A DNA stretch of 64,000 nucleotides from Kocuria soli (GCF_003797835.1 NZ_RKMF01000016.1:1-64000), one strand, 5' to 3'. Shown: positions 29,101 to 39,888, counted from the stretch's first letter. Notes: generated from the letters alone by a model not told the origin. Numbers and translations: made by a program.

Positions 29101-30816
29101 ATGAAGAAGATCCTGATCGCCAATCGCGGCGAGATCGCGGTTCGCGTGATCCGGGCCTGTACGGAAGCGGGGTACACCTCCGTGGCCGTCTACGCCGACC
29201 AGGACGTCGACGCCCTGCACGTGCGGATGGCCGATGAGGCCTACGGACTGGGTGGCACCACGGCGGCCGAGACCTACCTGTCTGTTCCCTCGCTGCTCGA
29301 CGTCGCTCGCAGGTGCGGCGCGGATTCGGTTCACCCCGGCTACGGTTTCCTGTCCGAGGACGCCGAGTTCGCTCGGGCCGTGGAAGAGGCCGGACTGGTA
29401 TGGATCGGTCCCGGCCCGGAAACGATCGAGGCCCTAGGGGACAAGATGACGGCCCGCGGGATCGCGCGGAGCGTGGGTGCACCATTGGCTCCGGGAACCG
29501 ACCGCCCGATCGAAGACGCTGAACAGGCGATGGCCTTTGTCGAAGAACACGGGCTTCCCGTGGTCATCAAGGCCTCCCACGGTGGCGGAGGACGGGGACT
29601 GAAGGTCGTCCGCTCGGTGGACGAAGTGGCCGCCGCCTTCGAATCGGCGACCAGGGAAGCCACAGCCGCGTTCGGACGGGGGGAGTGTTTCGTCGAGCGT
29701 TTCCTCGAGAGGCCACGCCACGTGGAGGTCCAGATCCTCGGTGACGGGGACGGCGGCGTCGTTGTGGTGGGGGACAGGGACTGCTCAGTCCAGCGGCGCA
29801 ATCAGAAGCTCATCGAAGAAGCCCCCGCCCCGGGGCTGACCCGGGCTCAGCGACGTGAACTACACGAGTCCGCGCGTCGCATCTGTGAGCATGTGCGGTA
29901 TCGAGGAGCGGGAACCGTGGAGTACCTGCTGGCCGAGGACGGGACGCTGTCCTTCCTGGAAGTCAATACACGGTTGCAGGTCGAGCACCCCGTCACGGAG
30001 GCGGTCACGGGTACGGATCTGGTCCGAGAGCAGTTGCGCATCGCGGAAGGTCACGCGCCGTCCTTCTCGGACACCCCGGAACCCGTGGGACATGCGTTCG
30101 AATTCCGCATCAACGCGGAGGACCCGGGGCGGGGCTTCCTGCCCAGCCCCGGCCGGGTGGATGCCCTGCGTGTCCCCGGGGGACCGGGCGTGCGGTGGGA
30201 TTCCGGGGTCGAGGCCGGGGACACCGTCCAGCCGGCGTTCGACTCCCTCATGGCAAAGCTGATCGTGCACGACGAGTCACGGGACGCCGCACTGGCCAGG
30301 GCGCGGCGTGCGCTGGCGGAACTCGTGATCGACGGGCCGGCCACGGTTGTCCCCTTCGCACGGTCGGTTCTGGACGCTCCGGAGTTCGGTTCTGACGATC
30401 TCAGTGTTCACACGCAGTGGATCGAGACGACGTACCTGTCGCGGGTGCAGCCCCAGATGCGACCGCATCCCGTCGTCAACCCCGGCCTGCGCCGGGTCCC
30501 GGTGGAGATCGACGGGAAGAGGGTCGTTCTGGGGCTCCCGGGGGAGTTGACCGCAGGCTTCAACGGTGCTGCTGGAGTTGCACCTGCGGAGCCGGAACCG
30601 GAACCCTCCGCCCTGCGGGCGCAGGTGCCCGGGACCCTGGTCCGATGGTTGGTCGACGACGGCGTCGAGGTGACGCAGGGGCAACCCGTCGCCGCCCTGG
30701 ACGCCATGAAGACCGAGGCACAAGTTCTGGCCCACCGTTCCGGAACACTTCGTCACGGTGCAGACATCGGGGCGGTGGTCGGCGTCGACGACGTGTTGGC
30801 GAGCATCGAGACCTGA
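29101..30816 (+). CDS. Biotin carboxylase - biotin carrier (BC-BCCP) fusion in the 5-oxoproline operon
   Basis: 571 residues. Residues 1-450 are biotin carboxylase: [20 protein letters not shown], the ATP-grasp loop [20 protein letters not shown], and [20 protein letters not shown] with catalytic Glu and Arg. Residues ~500-571 are a biotinyl domain with biotin site Lys537 in [14 protein letters not shown] is more common. No carboxyltransferase of the acyl-CoA type is encoded nearby. The only carboxyltransferase-like domains are the AHS1-AHS2 domains of the preceding gene, so the two proteins together recreate the parts of a split urea-carboxylase-type enzyme. The true acceptor (urea, 5-oxoproline or other) is unknown. 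It is the last gene of the operon. Confidence 0.9.
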   Translation: MKKILIANRGEIAVRVIRACTEAGYTSVAVYADQDVDALHVRMADEAYGLGGTTAAETYLSVPSLLDVARRCGADSVHPGYGFLSEDAEFARAVEEAGLVWIGPGPETIEALGDKMTARGIARSVGAPLAPGTDRPIEDAEQAMAFVEEHGLPVVIKASHGGGGRGLKVVRSVDEVAAAFESATREATAAFGRGECFVERFLERPRHVEVQILGDGDGGVVVVGDRDCSVQRRNQKLIEEAPAPGLTRAQRRELHESARRICEHVRYRGAGTVEYLLAEDGTLSFLEVNTRLQVEHPVTEAVTGTDLVREQLRIAEGHAPSFSDTPEPVGHAFEFRINAEDPGRGFLPSPGRVDALRVPGGPGVRWDSGVEAGDTVQPAFDSLMAKLIVHDESRDAALARARRALAELVIDGPATVVPFARSVLDAPEFGSDDLSVHTQWIETTYLSRVQPQMRPHPVVNPGLRRVPVEIDGKRVVLGLPGELTAGFNGAAGVAPAEPEPEPSALRAQVPGTLVRWLVDDGVEVTQGQPVAALDAMKTEAQVLAHRSGTLRHGADIGAVVGVDDVLASIET

Positions 30817-30826
30817 CGGGGCGTCC

Positions 30827-30932
30827 TACAATGGGCGAGGCCGTCTTGACCGACCCATCGGCAGTTGCACGATCCGTGGCTGCCCCAAGGCTGAGAATCT
30901 CCGACGTCGCATCGGAGCCCAGGAGGAATCGC
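30827..30932 (+). promoter_or_regulatory. glyA promoter and structured leader
   Basis: A -10 element TACAAT at 30827-30832 begins just 10 bases after the preceding stop, with no good -35. The ~90-base leader ends in a perfect 6-bp hairpin, CTCCGA (30899-30904) with TCGGAG (30912-30917), four bases before the AGGAGG ribosome site (30921-30926). The leader matches no riboswitch class that I recognise. Confidence 0.4.
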
Positions 30933-32219
30933 ATGAGCCCCACGCCGTCCGCCGATGTCACCAACCTGCCGCTGTCAGAAGTCGATCCGGAGGTCGCTGC
31001 GGCGATCGGTGCGGAGGTCGGCCGTCAGCGCGGAACCCTGGAAATGATCGCCTCCGAGAACTTTGCGCCCCGCGCGGTCCTCGAAGCCCAGGGATCGGTG
31101 CTCACCAACAAGTACGCGGAGGGCTACCCGGGTCGTCGGTACTACGGCGGGTGTGAGCACGTCGACGTCGTGGAGAACCTGGCCCGGGACCGTGCGACCG
31201 AGCTCTTCGGTGCGTTCCACGCCAACGTCCAGCCGCACTCCGGCGCCCAGGCAAACAGCGCCGTGATGACTGCTCTGATGGAGCCCGGTGACACCCTCAT
31301 GGGCCTGTCCCTGGCCCACGGCGGGCACCTGACGCACGGGATGAAGCTCAACATCTCCGGCAAGCTCTACAACATCGCCGCGTACGAGGTCGATCCCCAG
31401 ACTCACCGACTGAACATGGATCAGGTCCGCCAGGTGGCCCTCGAGAACCAGCCCAAGGTGATCGTGGCCGGTTGGTCCGCGTACTCCCGCCAGCTGGACT
31501 TCGAGGCCTTCCGCTCGATCGCGGACGAGGTCGGCGCCAAGCTGTGGGTGGACATGGCACACTTCGCGGGCCTGGTGGCCGCGGGCCTGCACCCGAACCC
31601 CGTGCCGCACTCCGACGTCGTCTCCTCGACCGTGCACAAGACCCTGGCGGGCCCTCGCTCGGGCGTGATCCTGTGCACGGAGGAGTGGAAGAAGAAGATC
31701 GACTCCAACGTGTTCCCGGGGCACCAGGGTGGCCCGCTCATGCACGCGATCGCCGGCAAGGCAGTGGCGTTCAAGATCGCGGGCAGCCCGGAGTTCAAGC
31801 AGCGCCAGGAACGCACGATCGAAGGCGCCAAGATCATCGCCGACCGCCTGACCTCCCCGGACGTCACCGAGGCGGGCGTCTCCGTGCTCACCGGCGGCAC
31901 CGACGTCCACCTGGTCCTGGTCGACCTGCGCAACTCCGAACTCGACGGCAAGCAGGCGGAGGACCTGCTCCACGAGGTCGGCATCACCGTCAACCGCAAC
32001 GCCGTCCCGTTCGACCCGCGGCCCCCGATGGTGACCTCCGGACTGCGGATCGGCACCCCCGCCCTGGCCACCCGCGGATTCGGCGCCAAGGAATTCGAGG
32101 AGGTCGCGGACATCATCGCCACCGCGCTCAAACCCCAGCCCGACGTCGCAGCGCTGCGCGCCCGCGTCGACAAGCTCGCCCAGGACTTCCCGCTCTACAG
32201 CGGCCTCGAGGAGTGGTGA
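30933..32219 (+). CDS. glyA: Serine hydroxymethyltransferase GlyA
   Basis: 428 residues from ATG 30933, with a perfect AGGAGG ribosome site. GlyA converts serine and tetrahydrofolate to glycine and 5,10-methylene-THF using PLP. Hallmarks are [34 protein letters not shown], and the PLP lysine Lys236 in [14 protein letters not shown]. It overlaps folD by one base (TGATG). The pair supplies one-carbon units, and the next enzyme oxidises the product. Confidence 0.97.
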   Translation: MSPTPSADVTNLPLSEVDPEVAAAIGAEVGRQRGTLEMIASENFAPRAVLEAQGSVLTNKYAEGYPGRRYYGGCEHVDVVENLARDRATELFGAFHANVQPHSGAQANSAVMTALMEPGDTLMGLSLAHGGHLTHGMKLNISGKLYNIAAYEVDPQTHRLNMDQVRQVALENQPKVIVAGWSAYSRQLDFEAFRSIADEVGAKLWVDMAHFAGLVAAGLHPNPVPHSDVVSSTVHKTLAGPRSGVILCTEEWKKKIDSNVFPGHQGGPLMHAIAGKAVAFKIAGSPEFKQRQERTIEGAKIIADRLTSPDVTEAGVSVLTGGTDVHLVLVDLRNSELDGKQAEDLLHEVGITVNRNAVPFDPRPPMVTSGLRIGTPALATRGFGAKEFEEVADIIATALKPQPDVAALRARVDKLAQDFPLYSGLEEW

Positions 32220-33112
32220 TGACGGCAGCTGTTCTCGACGGACGGGCCACGGCGGCCGCCATCAAGTCCGAACTCCAAGAACGCGTCGCCGCACTCACGA
32301 CGCAAGGGCAGGTGCCGGGTCTCGGGACGGTGCTGGTCGGCGACGACCCCGCCTCCCATTCCTACGTGGGCGGCAAGCACAAGGACTGCGCCGAGGTGGG
32401 CATCAACTCCATCCGGCGCGACCTTCCGGGAGACATCTCCCAGGAGGACCTGGAAGCGGAGATCGACGCGTTGAACGCCGATCCGGCCTGCACCGGCTAC
32501 ATCGTGCAACTGCCACTGCCGGATCACATCGACACCAACCGGATCCTCGAGCGCATCGACCCGGACAAGGACGCGGACGGGCTGCACCCCACCAACCTGG
32601 GCAAGCTGGTGCTCAACGTCAACGAGCCCATGGACTCGCCGCTGCCGTGCACCCCGCACGGCATCGTGGAGCTGCTGCTGCGTCACGACGTCGACCTCAA
32701 GGGAAAGCACGTCCTGGTGATCGGCCGCGGGGTCACGGTCGGGCGACCGATCGGCCTGCTGCTGACCCGCAAGGCCATCAACGCCACCGTGACCCTGGCC
32801 CACACCGGAACCCGGAACTTGCCGGAGTTGCTGGCCGTGGCCGACGTCGTGGTGGCGGCAGCGGGACAGCCGCACATGATCAGCGCGGATCAGATCAAGG
32901 ACGGCGCCGTCCTCCTGGACGTGGGAGTTTCACGTGTGGAGGACCCGGAGACCGGCAAGAAGAAGCTGACGGGCGACATCTCACCCGAGGCGGCCGAACG
33001 CGCGGCGTGGATGTCGCCCAACCCCGGCGGGGTGGGCCCGATGACCCGCGCGATGCTGCTGGTCAACGTGGTCGAAGCCGCCGAGCGCGCCGTGGCCTCG
33101 GGACAGCACTAG
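32219..33112 (+). CDS. folD: Methylene-THF dehydrogenase/cyclohydrolase FolD
   Basis: 297 residues from ATG 32219. FolD oxidises 5,10-methylene-THF and hydrolyses the methenyl product to 10-formyl-THF, the donor for PurN and PurH. Motifs: [15 protein letters not shown] with the catalytic Lys in the Y-x3-K pattern, QLPLPDHID, the Rossmann [14 protein letters not shown], and the C-terminal [14 protein letters not shown]. It is translationally coupled to glyA. A strong terminator follows at 33150. Confidence 0.97.
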   Translation: MTAAVLDGRATAAAIKSELQERVAALTTQGQVPGLGTVLVGDDPASHSYVGGKHKDCAEVGINSIRRDLPGDISQEDLEAEIDALNADPACTGYIVQLPLPDHIDTNRILERIDPDKDADGLHPTNLGKLVLNVNEPMDSPLPCTPHGIVELLLRHDVDLKGKHVLVIGRGVTVGRPIGLLLTRKAINATVTLAHTGTRNLPELLAVADVVVAAAGQPHMISADQIKDGAVLLDVGVSRVEDPETGKKKLTGDISPEAAERAAWMSPNPGGVGPMTRAMLLVNVVEAAERAVASGQH

Positions 33113-33149
33113 GCCGGGCGAATCGCCCGGAAGAGGGCCGAGAGACCGT

Positions 33150-33186
33150 CGAGGGGCAGGGCAGCGTCCCTGCCCCTCGTGTTTCC
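33150..33186 (+). terminator. Intrinsic terminator after glyA-folD
   Basis: A perfect 12-bp stem, CGAGGGGCAGGG (33150-33161) with CCCTGCCCCTCG (33168-33179), has a six-base loop and is followed by TGTTTCC. It lies 38 bases after the folD stop. Confidence 0.88.
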
Positions 33187-33282
33187 GCGCTCGGGCCTCG
33201 GATCGCCGGGCCTGTTGCGCCCAGGGCGATCCGACGCCCGCCGATTTCCACGCTTCAGACGACGTACGGGAGAATGTGCCGC

Positions 33283-33849
33283 ATGCAGCAGATCGGATCC
33301 ACTCGCAATGCCCCCACCGGGGCGCACCCCGCCGCCTCCAGCAAGGCATCCCTATGGATCACGCTGATCGGCATGACGGCGCTGCTGGTGATCTTCGTCG
33401 TCGCACTCCTGCAGGCCGCCAACGAGAACTCCGTCCTGGGCTGGATCCTCGCGGCGATCGCCCTCGGGTGGCTGCTCATCGCGTGTTTCGTGCTCTGGAT
33501 GGTGCGCAAGGCGGCCAAGTTCGGAGCACGGCAGTTCGAACACGCCCAGCAGGAGGCGGACCGGAGGTTCGGCCGCGCCCCCATGGCTGCGACGACGGCG
33601 GCCCCTGCCGCCGACCGGTCGATCCTGGACCAGAAACTCGAACATTCCTTCCAAATCATCATGGTTCAGGCGCGGGTCATCGCCGCGAACCTCCCTGCGC
33701 AGGACGGATCCACCGCCGGTGACCGTGAACAGGTCGACCGCGCACTGGACACCATTGCCGTGACCGCATCGAACGGAATGGGCATGGTCAAGGACGCCGG
33801 TGAACCCCTCACCGGCGAAGTCGTCGACGACGACACCGACCGCGCCTGA
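33283..33849 (+). CDS. Small two-helix membrane protein of unknown function
   Basis: 188 residues from ATG 33283, preceded by ACGGGAGA. ATG 33274 is a less likely alternative. Two membrane helices (about 23-44 and 51-74) are joined by a short polar loop. A basic, amphipathic stretch follows (RKAAKFGARQFEHAQQEADR) and a soluble C-terminal region of ~90 residues is predicted helical (FQIIMVQARVIAANLP, QVDRALDTIAVTASNG). I recognise no family. It is followed by xthA 25 bases downstream and is probably co-transcribed with it. Confidence 0.75.
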   Translation: MQQIGSTRNAPTGAHPAASSKASLWITLIGMTALLVIFVVALLQAANENSVLGWILAAIALGWLLIACFVLWMVRKAAKFGARQFEHAQQEADRRFGRAPMAATTAAPAADRSILDQKLEHSFQIIMVQARVIAANLPAQDGSTAGDREQVDRALDTIAVTASNGMGMVKDAGEPLTGEVVDDDTDRA

Positions 33850-33874
33850 CCCGGACCCGAGAGGAACCCCGACC

Positions 33875-34726
33875 ATGAACCAGCAGTCCACCGACGCGCC
33901 CCGTGAGGGCGTACTGCGCGTCGCCACCGTGAACGTCAACGGCATCCGGGCAGCCTACAAACGGGGGATGGCCGACTGGCTGGAGGGGCGTGACATCGAT
34001 GTTCTATGCCTCCAGGAGGTCCGTGCGCCAGACAAGGTGGCCAAGGACCTCCTGGGTGAGGACCGTTGGGAGATCCACCACCACGAGGCCGAGGCAAAGG
34101 GGCGTGCTGGCGTGCTCACGGCCGTGCGACGTGACGCCCACGGTGGCACGTTGCTTCCCGTCGAGCGTCGGGTCGGGCTGGCCGAGGGCACCAACGACTC
34201 CGGTCGCTGGATCGAGGACGACATCGCCCTGCCGGACGGGTCGAAGCTGACGATCGTGTCGACCTACGTGCACTCGGGAGAGGTCGACACCCCACGCCAG
34301 GTGGACAAGTACGCCTTCCTGGACGCCATGACGCGGCGGCTGCCGGACTTGGTGGAGCATGCCGACCACGCGCTGATCGTCGGAGACCTCAACGTGGGCC
34401 ACACCGAACTGGACATCAAGAACTGGAAGGGCAACGTCAAGAACGCGGGGTTCCTGCCGGAGGAACGGGCCTACTTCGACCGGTACTTCGGTGAGTTGGG
34501 CTTCGTGGACGTCGCGCGTTCCCTGGCCGGCGAGGTACCGGGGCCCTACACCTGGTGGTCCTACCGCGGTCAGGCCTTCGACAACGACGCCGGGTGGCGG
34601 ATCGATTACCACATGGCCACTCCCGCGCTGGCAGGCAAGGCCGCGACCGCCGTCGTTGACCGGGCGGCCAGCTACGACACCCGATTCTCCGACCACGCCC
34701 CGTTGGTCGTCGACTATCGCCTGTAG
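33875..34726 (+). CDS. xthA: Exodeoxyribonuclease III / AP endonuclease XthA
   Basis: 283 residues from ATG 33875 (GAGAGG ribosome site). The protein is of the EEP (exonuclease-endonuclease-phosphatase) fold and cuts DNA at abasic sites in base excision repair. Motifs in order: VATVNVNGIRAA, CLQEVRA (metal-binding Glu), VSTYVHSG, IVGDLNVGHTELD (catalytic Asp and Asn), YTWWSYRG, WRIDYHMA, and the C-terminal FSDHAPLVVDY with the catalytic His. It is complete and of normal length. Confidence 0.93.
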   Translation: MNQQSTDAPREGVLRVATVNVNGIRAAYKRGMADWLEGRDIDVLCLQEVRAPDKVAKDLLGEDRWEIHHHEAEAKGRAGVLTAVRRDAHGGTLLPVERRVGLAEGTNDSGRWIEDDIALPDGSKLTIVSTYVHSGEVDTPRQVDKYAFLDAMTRRLPDLVEHADHALIVGDLNVGHTELDIKNWKGNVKNAGFLPEERAYFDRYFGELGFVDVARSLAGEVPGPYTWWSYRGQAFDNDAGWRIDYHMATPALAGKAATAVVDRAASYDTRFSDHAPLVVDYRL

Positions 34727-34796
34727 TAGCGGGACTCCACCCGTGAACCGGGGTGCGTGCCCCGCCCGTAATTGATCGAGGAAGAAGAAGCTCATC

Positions 34797-35888
34797 GTGA
34801 CCGTCCCCTCCGAACGTCCCACCGGAACCCCACAGGACGCGGCAGACAACCCCGCCCGGATCAGCACGACCGCCACGCTCGCGGGGCGACCTCGCGTGCT
34901 GTCGGGAGTTCAGCCTTCGGCCGACTCCCTCCACCTGGGCAACTACGTGGGGGCGCTGCGCAACTGGGTCCGGATGCAGGACGAGAACGACTGCATCTTC
35001 TTCATTGCGGACATGCACTCGATCACCGTCCCCCAGGGCCCGGCGGAGCTGGTGAACCGGACCCGGGTGACCGCAGCTCAGTACATTGCGGCGGGCATCG
35101 ACCCCGAACGCTCCACCATGCTGGTGCAGTCCCACGTCCCCGAACACGCGCAGCTGGCCTGGGTGCTCAACTGCATCACCGGGTACGGGGAGGCCGCCCG
35201 CATGACCCAGTTCAAGGACAAGTCGGCCAAGCAGGGCAACGACGCCACGACGGTCGGGCTGTTCACCTATCCCGTGCTCATGGCCGCCGACATCCTGGTG
35301 TATCAGAGCAACTTGGTACCGGTGGGGGAAGACCAGCGGCAACACCTCGAACTCACGCGCAACCTGGCGCAGCGGTTCAACACGCGCTTCGGCGAAACCT
35401 TCACGGTCCCCGAGCCCAAGATCATGCGGGAAACGGCCAAGATCTATGACCTGCAGCGGCCCACCGCCAAGATGTCCAAGTCCGCGGATTCCGACAATGG
35501 TCTGATCCGGTTGCTGGACCCCGCCAAGAAGAACGCCAAGAAGATCAAGTCCGCCGTGACCGACGACGGCACGGAGATCCGGTTCGACCGGGACGAGAAG
35601 CCCGGGATCGCCAATCTGCTCACGATCTACTCCGCCATGACGGACCGGCCGGTGGCCGAGATCGTCGCCGAGTACGAAGGCAAGATGTACGGCCACCTCA
35701 AGGTCGGCTTGGCCGAGGTGGTCAACGAGGCGCTGGACCCCATCCAGAAGCGAGCCCAGGAGCTGCTGGACGACCCCGCGGAACTGGACCGGATCCTGGC
35801 CCGCGGGGCCGAGAAAGGCCGGGAGATCGCCGCTACCACCCTTGCCGAAGTCCACGAGAAGGTCGGCTTCCTGCCGCCGCAGGCCTGA
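34797..35888 (+). CDS. trpS: Tryptophan-tRNA ligase TrpS
   Basis: 363 residues from GTG 34797. The first ~35 residues are an N-terminal tail of low conservation before the class I core begins ([20 protein letters not shown], where HLGN is the HIGH motif). Further motifs are [25 protein letters not shown] for tryptophanyl-AMP formation, and KMSKSADS as the KMSKS loop. It charges tRNA-Trp. The only oddity is the longer N-terminus. Confidence 0.96.
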   Translation: MTVPSERPTGTPQDAADNPARISTTATLAGRPRVLSGVQPSADSLHLGNYVGALRNWVRMQDENDCIFFIADMHSITVPQGPAELVNRTRVTAAQYIAAGIDPERSTMLVQSHVPEHAQLAWVLNCITGYGEAARMTQFKDKSAKQGNDATTVGLFTYPVLMAADILVYQSNLVPVGEDQRQHLELTRNLAQRFNTRFGETFTVPEPKIMRETAKIYDLQRPTAKMSKSADSDNGLIRLLDPAKKNAKKIKSAVTDDGTEIRFDRDEKPGIANLLTIYSAMTDRPVAEIVAEYEGKMYGHLKVGLAEVVNEALDPIQKRAQELLDDPAELDRILARGAEKGREIAATTLAEVHEKVGFLPPQA

Positions 35889-35909
35889 GCGCCGACCGTA
35901 CCGATCACC

Positions 35910-37094
35910 GTGGCGCCCTCGACTGCAACCTCTTCACACCCCGGAAGGTCGGAGACCTCGGGGCAGCCCAGCGACGCCGAGAGGGCTCCGGTCCTCGAAG
36001 CCCCCAAGGTCATGCCCTCCGCAGTGGACAAGGCCGGGCTGCAGCGGGAACTACGTCGTCAGATCTCGATCATCAGGGCGCAGCGAAAAGGCGGTGCCGG
36101 GTTCCTCAAGGTGACTTTCCAAGCGCTGAACCTGGCTCTGACCTGGATCTGGACGCTGTTCCCGGGTCGCCTGGTGATGCACTACTTCTTCCACGGTGGG
36201 CCTCTCATGGCGGCCGGTCTGTCCTACAACATGCTTTTCGCCTCGACCGCCATGCTGGTGATCGGTGCGTCGATCGGCGGCAGCGTACTGGGCAACGACT
36301 CCGAACTGCGTCGGCTCGTCGTGGAAGCCGTGCATGAAACGGTCCCCGGGTTGATCAACACCGGGGGAGGCGGCATCATCCCCGTTTCGGCCCTGGCCAA
36401 CCCGCAACCCTTCACCGTGACAACCATCGTCGCCTCGGCCGTGCTGGCTTTCACGGCGTGGCGTTGGGCGGCGGGAATCCGCTTGGCCTGCCGCCGCATG
36501 TTCGAGGTGCCACCGACCCGGGGTGCTCCGATCGCAGCCATACCGCGGGATGTGTTCGGTCTGGTGCTGCTGGTTCTGACGCTGGCCATCTCGCTGGTCA
36601 TGAATGCCGAGGCGGCCGGTGCGCTGCGACTGCTGGAAGGAGCCACGGAGGACATCGGGTGGCTGAGCGCGTTGATCGACTTCCTGGGCGGTGATTTCGC
36701 CTACGGCGCGGCGACCTTGGTGGGAGTACTTGCCGATGCCCTCATGCTGTACCTGATGATCCGAGTCGTGGCTCAGCTGCGACCCGGGCGCTGGGCGATG
36801 TTCTGCATCCTGTTCCTCGGCGTCACCGGCAACCTCGCCTTGCGGGAACTTGGCGGCACCCTGATCCAGGCCATGGCGGCCAACCCGTACCTGTTCTCGG
36901 TGGGCCTGATCGTGGGTGTGCTGTTCTGGTTCTACTTCTTCAGTCAGATTGTCTTGCTGTCCGCCGCCTTCGGCGCCCTGGTCCAGGCTGATACCCACGG
37001 TGGTCACGCCCAGCCGACGGGGGAGGACCGGGCGGTCACGCCCATTCACGCTGATCTCCTGGACCACGTGCGCTCGCAGGAACGCGCTCTTTGA
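35910..37094 (+). CDS. YihY/YhjD/BrkB-family membrane protein
   Basis: 394 residues if the GTG at 35910 is used. An ATG at 36012 would shorten the disordered N-terminus by 34 residues. Six membrane helices follow an amphipathic entry segment (RLVMHYFFHGGPLMAAGLSY, the family's conserved start). The family was once labelled ribonuclease BN by mistake. Some members are inner-membrane envelope or lipopolysaccharide-related transporters, and the actinobacterial role is unknown. It follows trpS by 21 bases and ends at a strong bidirectional terminator shared with sdhB. Confidence 0.87.
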   Translation: MAPSTATSSHPGRSETSGQPSDAERAPVLEAPKVMPSAVDKAGLQRELRRQISIIRAQRKGGAGFLKVTFQALNLALTWIWTLFPGRLVMHYFFHGGPLMAAGLSYNMLFASTAMLVIGASIGGSVLGNDSELRRLVVEAVHETVPGLINTGGGGIIPVSALANPQPFTVTTIVASAVLAFTAWRWAAGIRLACRRMFEVPPTRGAPIAAIPRDVFGLVLLVLTLAISLVMNAEAAGALRLLEGATEDIGWLSALIDFLGGDFAYGAATLVGVLADALMLYLMIRVVAQLRPGRWAMFCILFLGVTGNLALRELGGTLIQAMAANPYLFSVGLIVGVLFWFYFFSQIVLLSAAFGALVQADTHGGHAQPTGEDRAVTPIHADLLDHVRSQERAL

Positions 37095-37179
37095 CAACAC
37101 CGCGCCAGGCGCTTGGGCACCGGGGGCTAGGCCGATCCAGGGTTCAGGGCGGTGAGTGGGCGGTCCTGTGTACGACGAA

Positions 37180-37230
37180 GGGGCCGGTGGGGTCCTGAAC
37201 CAGCACTTGGTTCAGGACCCCACCGGCCCC
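37180..37230. terminator. Bidirectional terminator between YihY-type gene and sdhB
   Basis: A perfect 23-bp inverted repeat, 37180-37202 with 37208-37230, and a five-base loop (GCACT). It lies between convergent genes. It is among the strongest stems in the window. Confidence 0.92.
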
Positions 37231-37276
37231 TCAAAGCTCCCGTGCCACTATCGGCCACGATCGGCACGGGCAAGGA

Positions 37277-38041
37277 TCACATCGAGCGGGTCAGGGCAGC
37301 CTTCTTGACCTCGGCGATGGCCTTGGTGATCTCGATGCCGCGCGGGCAGGCCTCCGTGCAGTTGAAGGTCGTGCGGCAGCGCCACACGCCCTCCTTGTCG
37401 TTGAGGATCTCCAGGCGCATGTCACCCGCCTGGTCACGCGAATCGAAGATGAACCGGTGGGCGTTGACGATCGCGGCCGGGCCGAAGTACTGGCCGTCGG
37501 TCCAGAACACCGGGCAGGAGGAGGTGCAGGCAGCACACAGAATGCACTTGGTGGTGTCGTCGAACCGCGCGCGGTCCTCCTGCGACTGGTAGCGCTCACG
37601 CTCGGGTTCGTTGTCCACGTTGACCAGGAACGGCATGATCTCGCGGTAGGACTGGAAGAAGGGCTCCATGTCCACGATCAGGTCCTTCTCACAGGGCAGG
37701 CCCTTGATCGGCTCGATCGTCAGCGGCTTGGACAGATCAAGGTCCTTGAGCAGGACCTTGCAGGCCAGGCGGTTGCGGCCGTTGATGCGCATGGCATCCG
37801 AGCCGCAGACGCCGTGGGCGCACGAACGACGGAAGGACAGCGACCCGTCCAGTTCCCACTTGATCTTGTGCAGGCAGTCGAGCACGCGGTCCGTGCCGTA
37901 CATGGTCAGCTTGAACTCGTCCCAGCGGGCCTCTTCCGAGACCTCGGGGTTGTACCGGCGGACCCGAACGGTGACGTCGAACGACGGGATGGCCCCGGCC
38001 TGGGTGTTCTCTTCGGTCTTGTCAGCGGTAGCGGTCGACAT
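37277..38041 (-). CDS. sdhB: Succinate dehydrogenase iron-sulfur subunit SdhB
   Basis: 254 residues. It carries electrons from the flavin of SdhA to quinone. The N-terminal ferredoxin domain has the [2Fe-2S] ligands Cys74, Cys79, Asp82 (Asp in place of a third Cys, as in E. coli) and Cys94. The C-terminal domain has CILCAACTSSC and CRTTFNCTEACP for the [4Fe-4S] and [3Fe-4S] clusters. Its start overlaps the sdhA stop by one base. It is the last gene of the minus-strand operon sdhC-sdhD-sdhA-sdhB. Confidence 0.97.
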   Translation of the reverse strand: MSTATADKTEENTQAGAIPSFDVTVRVRRYNPEVSEEARWDEFKLTMYGTDRVLDCLHKIKWELDGSLSFRRSCAHGVCGSDAMRINGRNRLACKVLLKDLDLSKPLTIEPIKGLPCEKDLIVDMEPFFQSYREIMPFLVNVDNEPERERYQSQEDRARFDDTTKCILCAACTSSCPVFWTDGQYFGPAAIVNAHRFIFDSRDQAGDMRLEILNDKEGVWRCRTTFNCTEACPRGIEITKAIAEVKKAALTRSM

Positions 38042-39792
38042 CAGTACTTACGCTCCATCGGCTCGTAATGGGTGAAGATGACGGGCTTGGTCTCCTGGCG
38101 GATTCCGGCGGTCTCCGACGACGGATCGTCGTACACCATGGAGTGCACCATGAAGTTCTCGTCGTCGCGCTTGGGGAAGTCCTCGCGGGCGTGACCGCCA
38201 CGGGACTCCTGCCGGTGCAGCGCAGCAACGGACATGACCTTGGCCAGCTGCAGGAGGAAGCCGAGTTCAACAGCCTCGAGCAGGTCCAGGTTGTAGCGCT
38301 TGCCGTGGTCCTGGATCGCGATGTTGGCGTAGCGCTCCTCGAGCGCCGCGATGTCGGAGAGCGCCTTGTTGATCGACTCCTCGGTGCGGAACACCTGCAT
38401 GTTGAGATCCATGGTGTCCTGCAGGTCCTTGCGGATCGCCCCCACCTTCTCGGAGCCTTCGGCCGAGAGCGCGTTGTTCAGCAACGCCTCCGTGGCCTCC
38501 ATGGCGTCGTCGGGAATCGGGAGGAACTCCGCCCCATGGGCGTACTCGGCGGCGTAGATACCGGCGCGCTTGCCGAACACGTTGATGTCCAGCAGGGAGT
38601 TGGTGCCCAGGCGGTTGGAGCCGTGCACGGACACGCACGCGACCTCACCCGCGGCGTAGAGGCCCGGGATGGTCTTCTCGGAGTTCTCGAACACCTCGCC
38701 CTTGATGTCGGTGGGGATGCCACCCATCGTGTAGTGCGCGGTGGGGAAAACCGGAACGGGCTCGGTGTAGGGCTCCACACCCAGGTAGGTGCGCGCGAAC
38801 TCGGTGATGTCCGGGAGCTTGGCGTCGATGTGCGCGGGCTCCAGGTGCGTGAGGTCCAGGAGCACGTAGTCCTTGTTGGGGCCGCAACCGCGTCCCTCGC
38901 GCACCTCGTTGGCCATGGAACGCGCGACGATGTCACGCGGGGCCAGGTCCTTGATGGTCGGTGCGTAGCGCTCCATGAAGCGCTCGCCCTCCGAGTTGCG
39001 CAGGATTCCGCCCTCACCACGGGCGGCTTCCGAGACCAGGATGCCCAGGCCGGCCAGCCCGGTAGGGTGGAACTGGACGAACTCCATGTCCTCGAGCGGC
39101 AGCCCGTTGCGGAAAGCGATGGCCATGCCGTCACCGGTCAGGGTGTGGGCGTTCGACGTCGTCTTGAAGACCTTGCCGTTGCCGCCGGTGGCGAAGACCA
39201 CCGACTTGGCCTGGAACACGTGCAGCTCGCCGGTGGCCAGTTCGTAGGCGACGACGCCGGCCGGGCGGCGACCCTCCGGGGTGTCCACGAGCACCAGGTC
39301 GAAGACGTAGAACTCGTTGTAGAACTCGACGTTGTGCTTGATGCAGGCCTGGTAGAGGGTCTGCAGAATCATGTGGCCGGTGCGGTCCGCGGCGTAGCAG
39401 GCGCGGCGGACCGGCGACTTGCCGTGGTCGCGGGTGTGACCGCCGAAGCGACGCTGGTCGATCTTGCCTTCGGGCGTGCGGTTGAACGGCAGGCCCATCT
39501 TCTCGAGGTCGAGAACGGCCTCGATGGCTTCCTTGGCCATGACCTCGGCGGCGTCCTGATCGACCAGGTAGTCACCACCCTTGATGGTGTCGAACGTGTG
39601 CCACTCCCAGCTGTCCTCCTCGACATTGGCGAGTGCTGCACACATGCCGCCCTGGGCGGCACCCGTGTGGGAACGGGTGGGGTAGAGCTTGGTCAGCACG
39701 GCGGTGCGGGCGCGCTGACCGGATTCGATGGCGGCACGCATACCGGCGCCACCGGCTCCTACGATGACCACATCGTATTTGTGAACCTGCAT
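38041..39792 (-). CDS. sdhA: Succinate dehydrogenase flavoprotein subunit SdhA
   Basis: 583 residues, normal length. The FAD-binding Rossmann motif is [14 protein letters not shown]. His42 in [12 protein letters not shown] is the covalent FAD attachment site. Substrate-site motifs include [14 protein letters not shown], and the C-terminal [13 protein letters not shown] region with the conserved [11 protein letters not shown]. It oxidises succinate to fumarate in the TCA cycle on the cytoplasmic side of the membrane. Confidence 0.98.
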   Translation of the reverse strand: MQVHKYDVVIVGAGGAGMRAAIESGQRARTAVLTKLYPTRSHTGAAQGGMCAALANVEEDSWEWHTFDTIKGGDYLVDQDAAEVMAKEAIEAVLDLEKMGLPFNRTPEGKIDQRRFGGHTRDHGKSPVRRACYAADRTGHMILQTLYQACIKHNVEFYNEFYVFDLVLVDTPEGRRPAGVVAYELATGELHVFQAKSVVFATGGNGKVFKTTSNAHTLTGDGMAIAFRNGLPLEDMEFVQFHPTGLAGLGILVSEAARGEGGILRNSEGERFMERYAPTIKDLAPRDIVARSMANEVREGRGCGPNKDYVLLDLTHLEPAHIDAKLPDITEFARTYLGVEPYTEPVPVFPTAHYTMGGIPTDIKGEVFENSEKTIPGLYAAGEVACVSVHGSNRLGTNSLLDINVFGKRAGIYAAEYAHGAEFLPIPDDAMEATEALLNNALSAEGSEKVGAIRKDLQDTMDLNMQVFRTEESINKALSDIAALEERYANIAIQDHGKRYNLDLLEAVELGFLLQLAKVMSVAALHRQESRGGHAREDFPKRDDENFMVHSMVYDDPSSETAGIRQETKPVIFTHYEPMERKY

Positions 39793-39888
39793 TCTGAAAT
39801 GTTCTTTCTTCTCGAGATTCAGTGGGCGAGCACCGGCCGAGAGGCTCGGGTCAGCGCCCGTTCAATGCTGGAGTGACCGGTGCCGGAC

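Noticed and set aside
34748-34765. GGGG/CCCC hairpin after xthA as a terminator
   Set aside because: The stem of about five pairs is too weak in a high-GC genome, and no T-tract follows.
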